Below, one piece after another: positions 63,656 to 64,000 of a stretch of DNA of 64,000 bases. This stretch comes from a virus. Position 1 is the stretch's first letter, and every line of letters starts with the position of its first letter. Position numbers and translations under genes: made by a program. The notes under the pieces were generated by a model. The model searched no databases. It had not been told where the DNA came from and worked only from the letters and a program-made list of their open reading frames with translations. Location of the stretch: IMG/VR virus record IMGVR_UViG_3300021168_000029, positions 1 through 64,000 of that record, one strand, 5' to 3'.

Positions 63656-63915
63656 GCTATCCCTCTGTCTTTGCAAATTTTTTCTACCATCGCTTTTGCG
63701 TTATCGAAAGTATCGAAGTGGCCGTAGGAAGCACCTCGAACCCAAACAATGAAGTATGACTCGTCTGTTCTTTTTGTAACTGTTCCGTCATCAAGCCTTC
63801 CTGTCACCAAATCCACGTAGGACCATGTCGTCCCCAGACCTTGATACGTGGGATTCGGCGGCTTTGATTTTCTCCACTCGTGCGCGTTCGGTTTTTGTTT
63901 TGTGAACCAGCTCAT
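63652..63915 (-). CDS. Unknown protein, 87 aa
   Basis: MSWFTKQKPNAHEWRK... with a beta-rich middle (ESYFIVWVRGASYGHF). Coupled to its neighbours by overlaps. No family. Confidence 0.65.
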   Translation of the reverse strand: MSWFTKQKPNAHEWRKSKPPNPTYQGLGTTWSYVDLVTGRLDDGTVTKRTDESYFIVWVRGASYGHFDTFDNAKAMVEKICKDRGIA

Positions 63916-64000
63916 AGCTGAAACCCCAGTCCGGCCTTTTCAGACCAAGCTTTGCGCTCTTCAATCTGCGCGCCCATCTTCGTGTATCTCTCCGTCGTAT
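63912..64000 (-). CDS. Partial unknown protein (C-terminus only)
   Basis: The final 28 or so codons (TERYTKMGAQIEERKAW...) of a leftward gene whose start lies beyond the right edge. The stop overlaps the next start (ATGA). Confidence 0.55.
   Translation of the reverse strand, partial: TTERYTKMGAQIEERKAWSEKAGLGFQL

Overview
The window is a piece of a tailed bacteriophage genome, probably a podovirus. The evidence is a contiguous virion module (large terminase, roughly 700-residue portal, scaffold-like protein, major capsid protein, tail-tube-like proteins, ejection-type internal proteins), tightly packed genes with ATGA/TAATG overlaps, strong GGAGG ribosome binding sites and sigma70-type promoters. 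The host is bacterial, but nothing here identifies it. Both ends are cut inside genes, so the genome is longer than 64 kb. No integrase, attachment site, insertion sequence or CRISPR array was seen.

Bases 1-16163 form a leftward (minus strand) early arm. It holds nucleic-acid enzymes (DnaQ-like exonuclease, HD hydrolase, dNMP kinase, VRR-NUC nuclease, an HTH plus metallophosphoesterase protein resembling T5 A1, endonuclease VII, SprT-like protein, GIY-YIG protein) and about thirty very small genes, many with CxxC zinc ribbons or one membrane helix. Six sigma70 promoters in this arm carry the same upstream palindrome GTACTAGTAC at a fixed distance. One of them drives an untranslated RNA with a tRNA-like 3' end rather than a protein. 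Bases 16164-17466 are a non-coding divergent region rich in GATATCGG repeats, a candidate control region or origin.

Bases 17467-21511 hold rightward small structural, coiled-coil and membrane genes, including a Tat-signal-like protein that carries a copy of part of the major capsid protein. Bases 21518-27774 are a tRNA array. I could read 33 canonical tRNAs covering all 20 amino acids, nearly all with encoded CCA and a uniform A/T-rich linker. Within the array are a bacterial-type RNase P RNA gene (24427-24714), a circularly permuted tRNA whose acceptor stem is closed by a CUUG tetraloop, several other structured RNAs and a few tiny genes. Together these look like a phage-encoded tRNA supply and maturation kit.

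Bases 27786-63091 are the late virion module: decoration-like proteins, terminase, portal, scaffold, capsid, a fibre with a GDSL/SGNH esterase, tail proteins that share a repeated beta domain, and a 2122-residue polyvalent ejection-type protein. Bases 63088-64000 return to the minus strand with small unknown genes that converge on the late operon.
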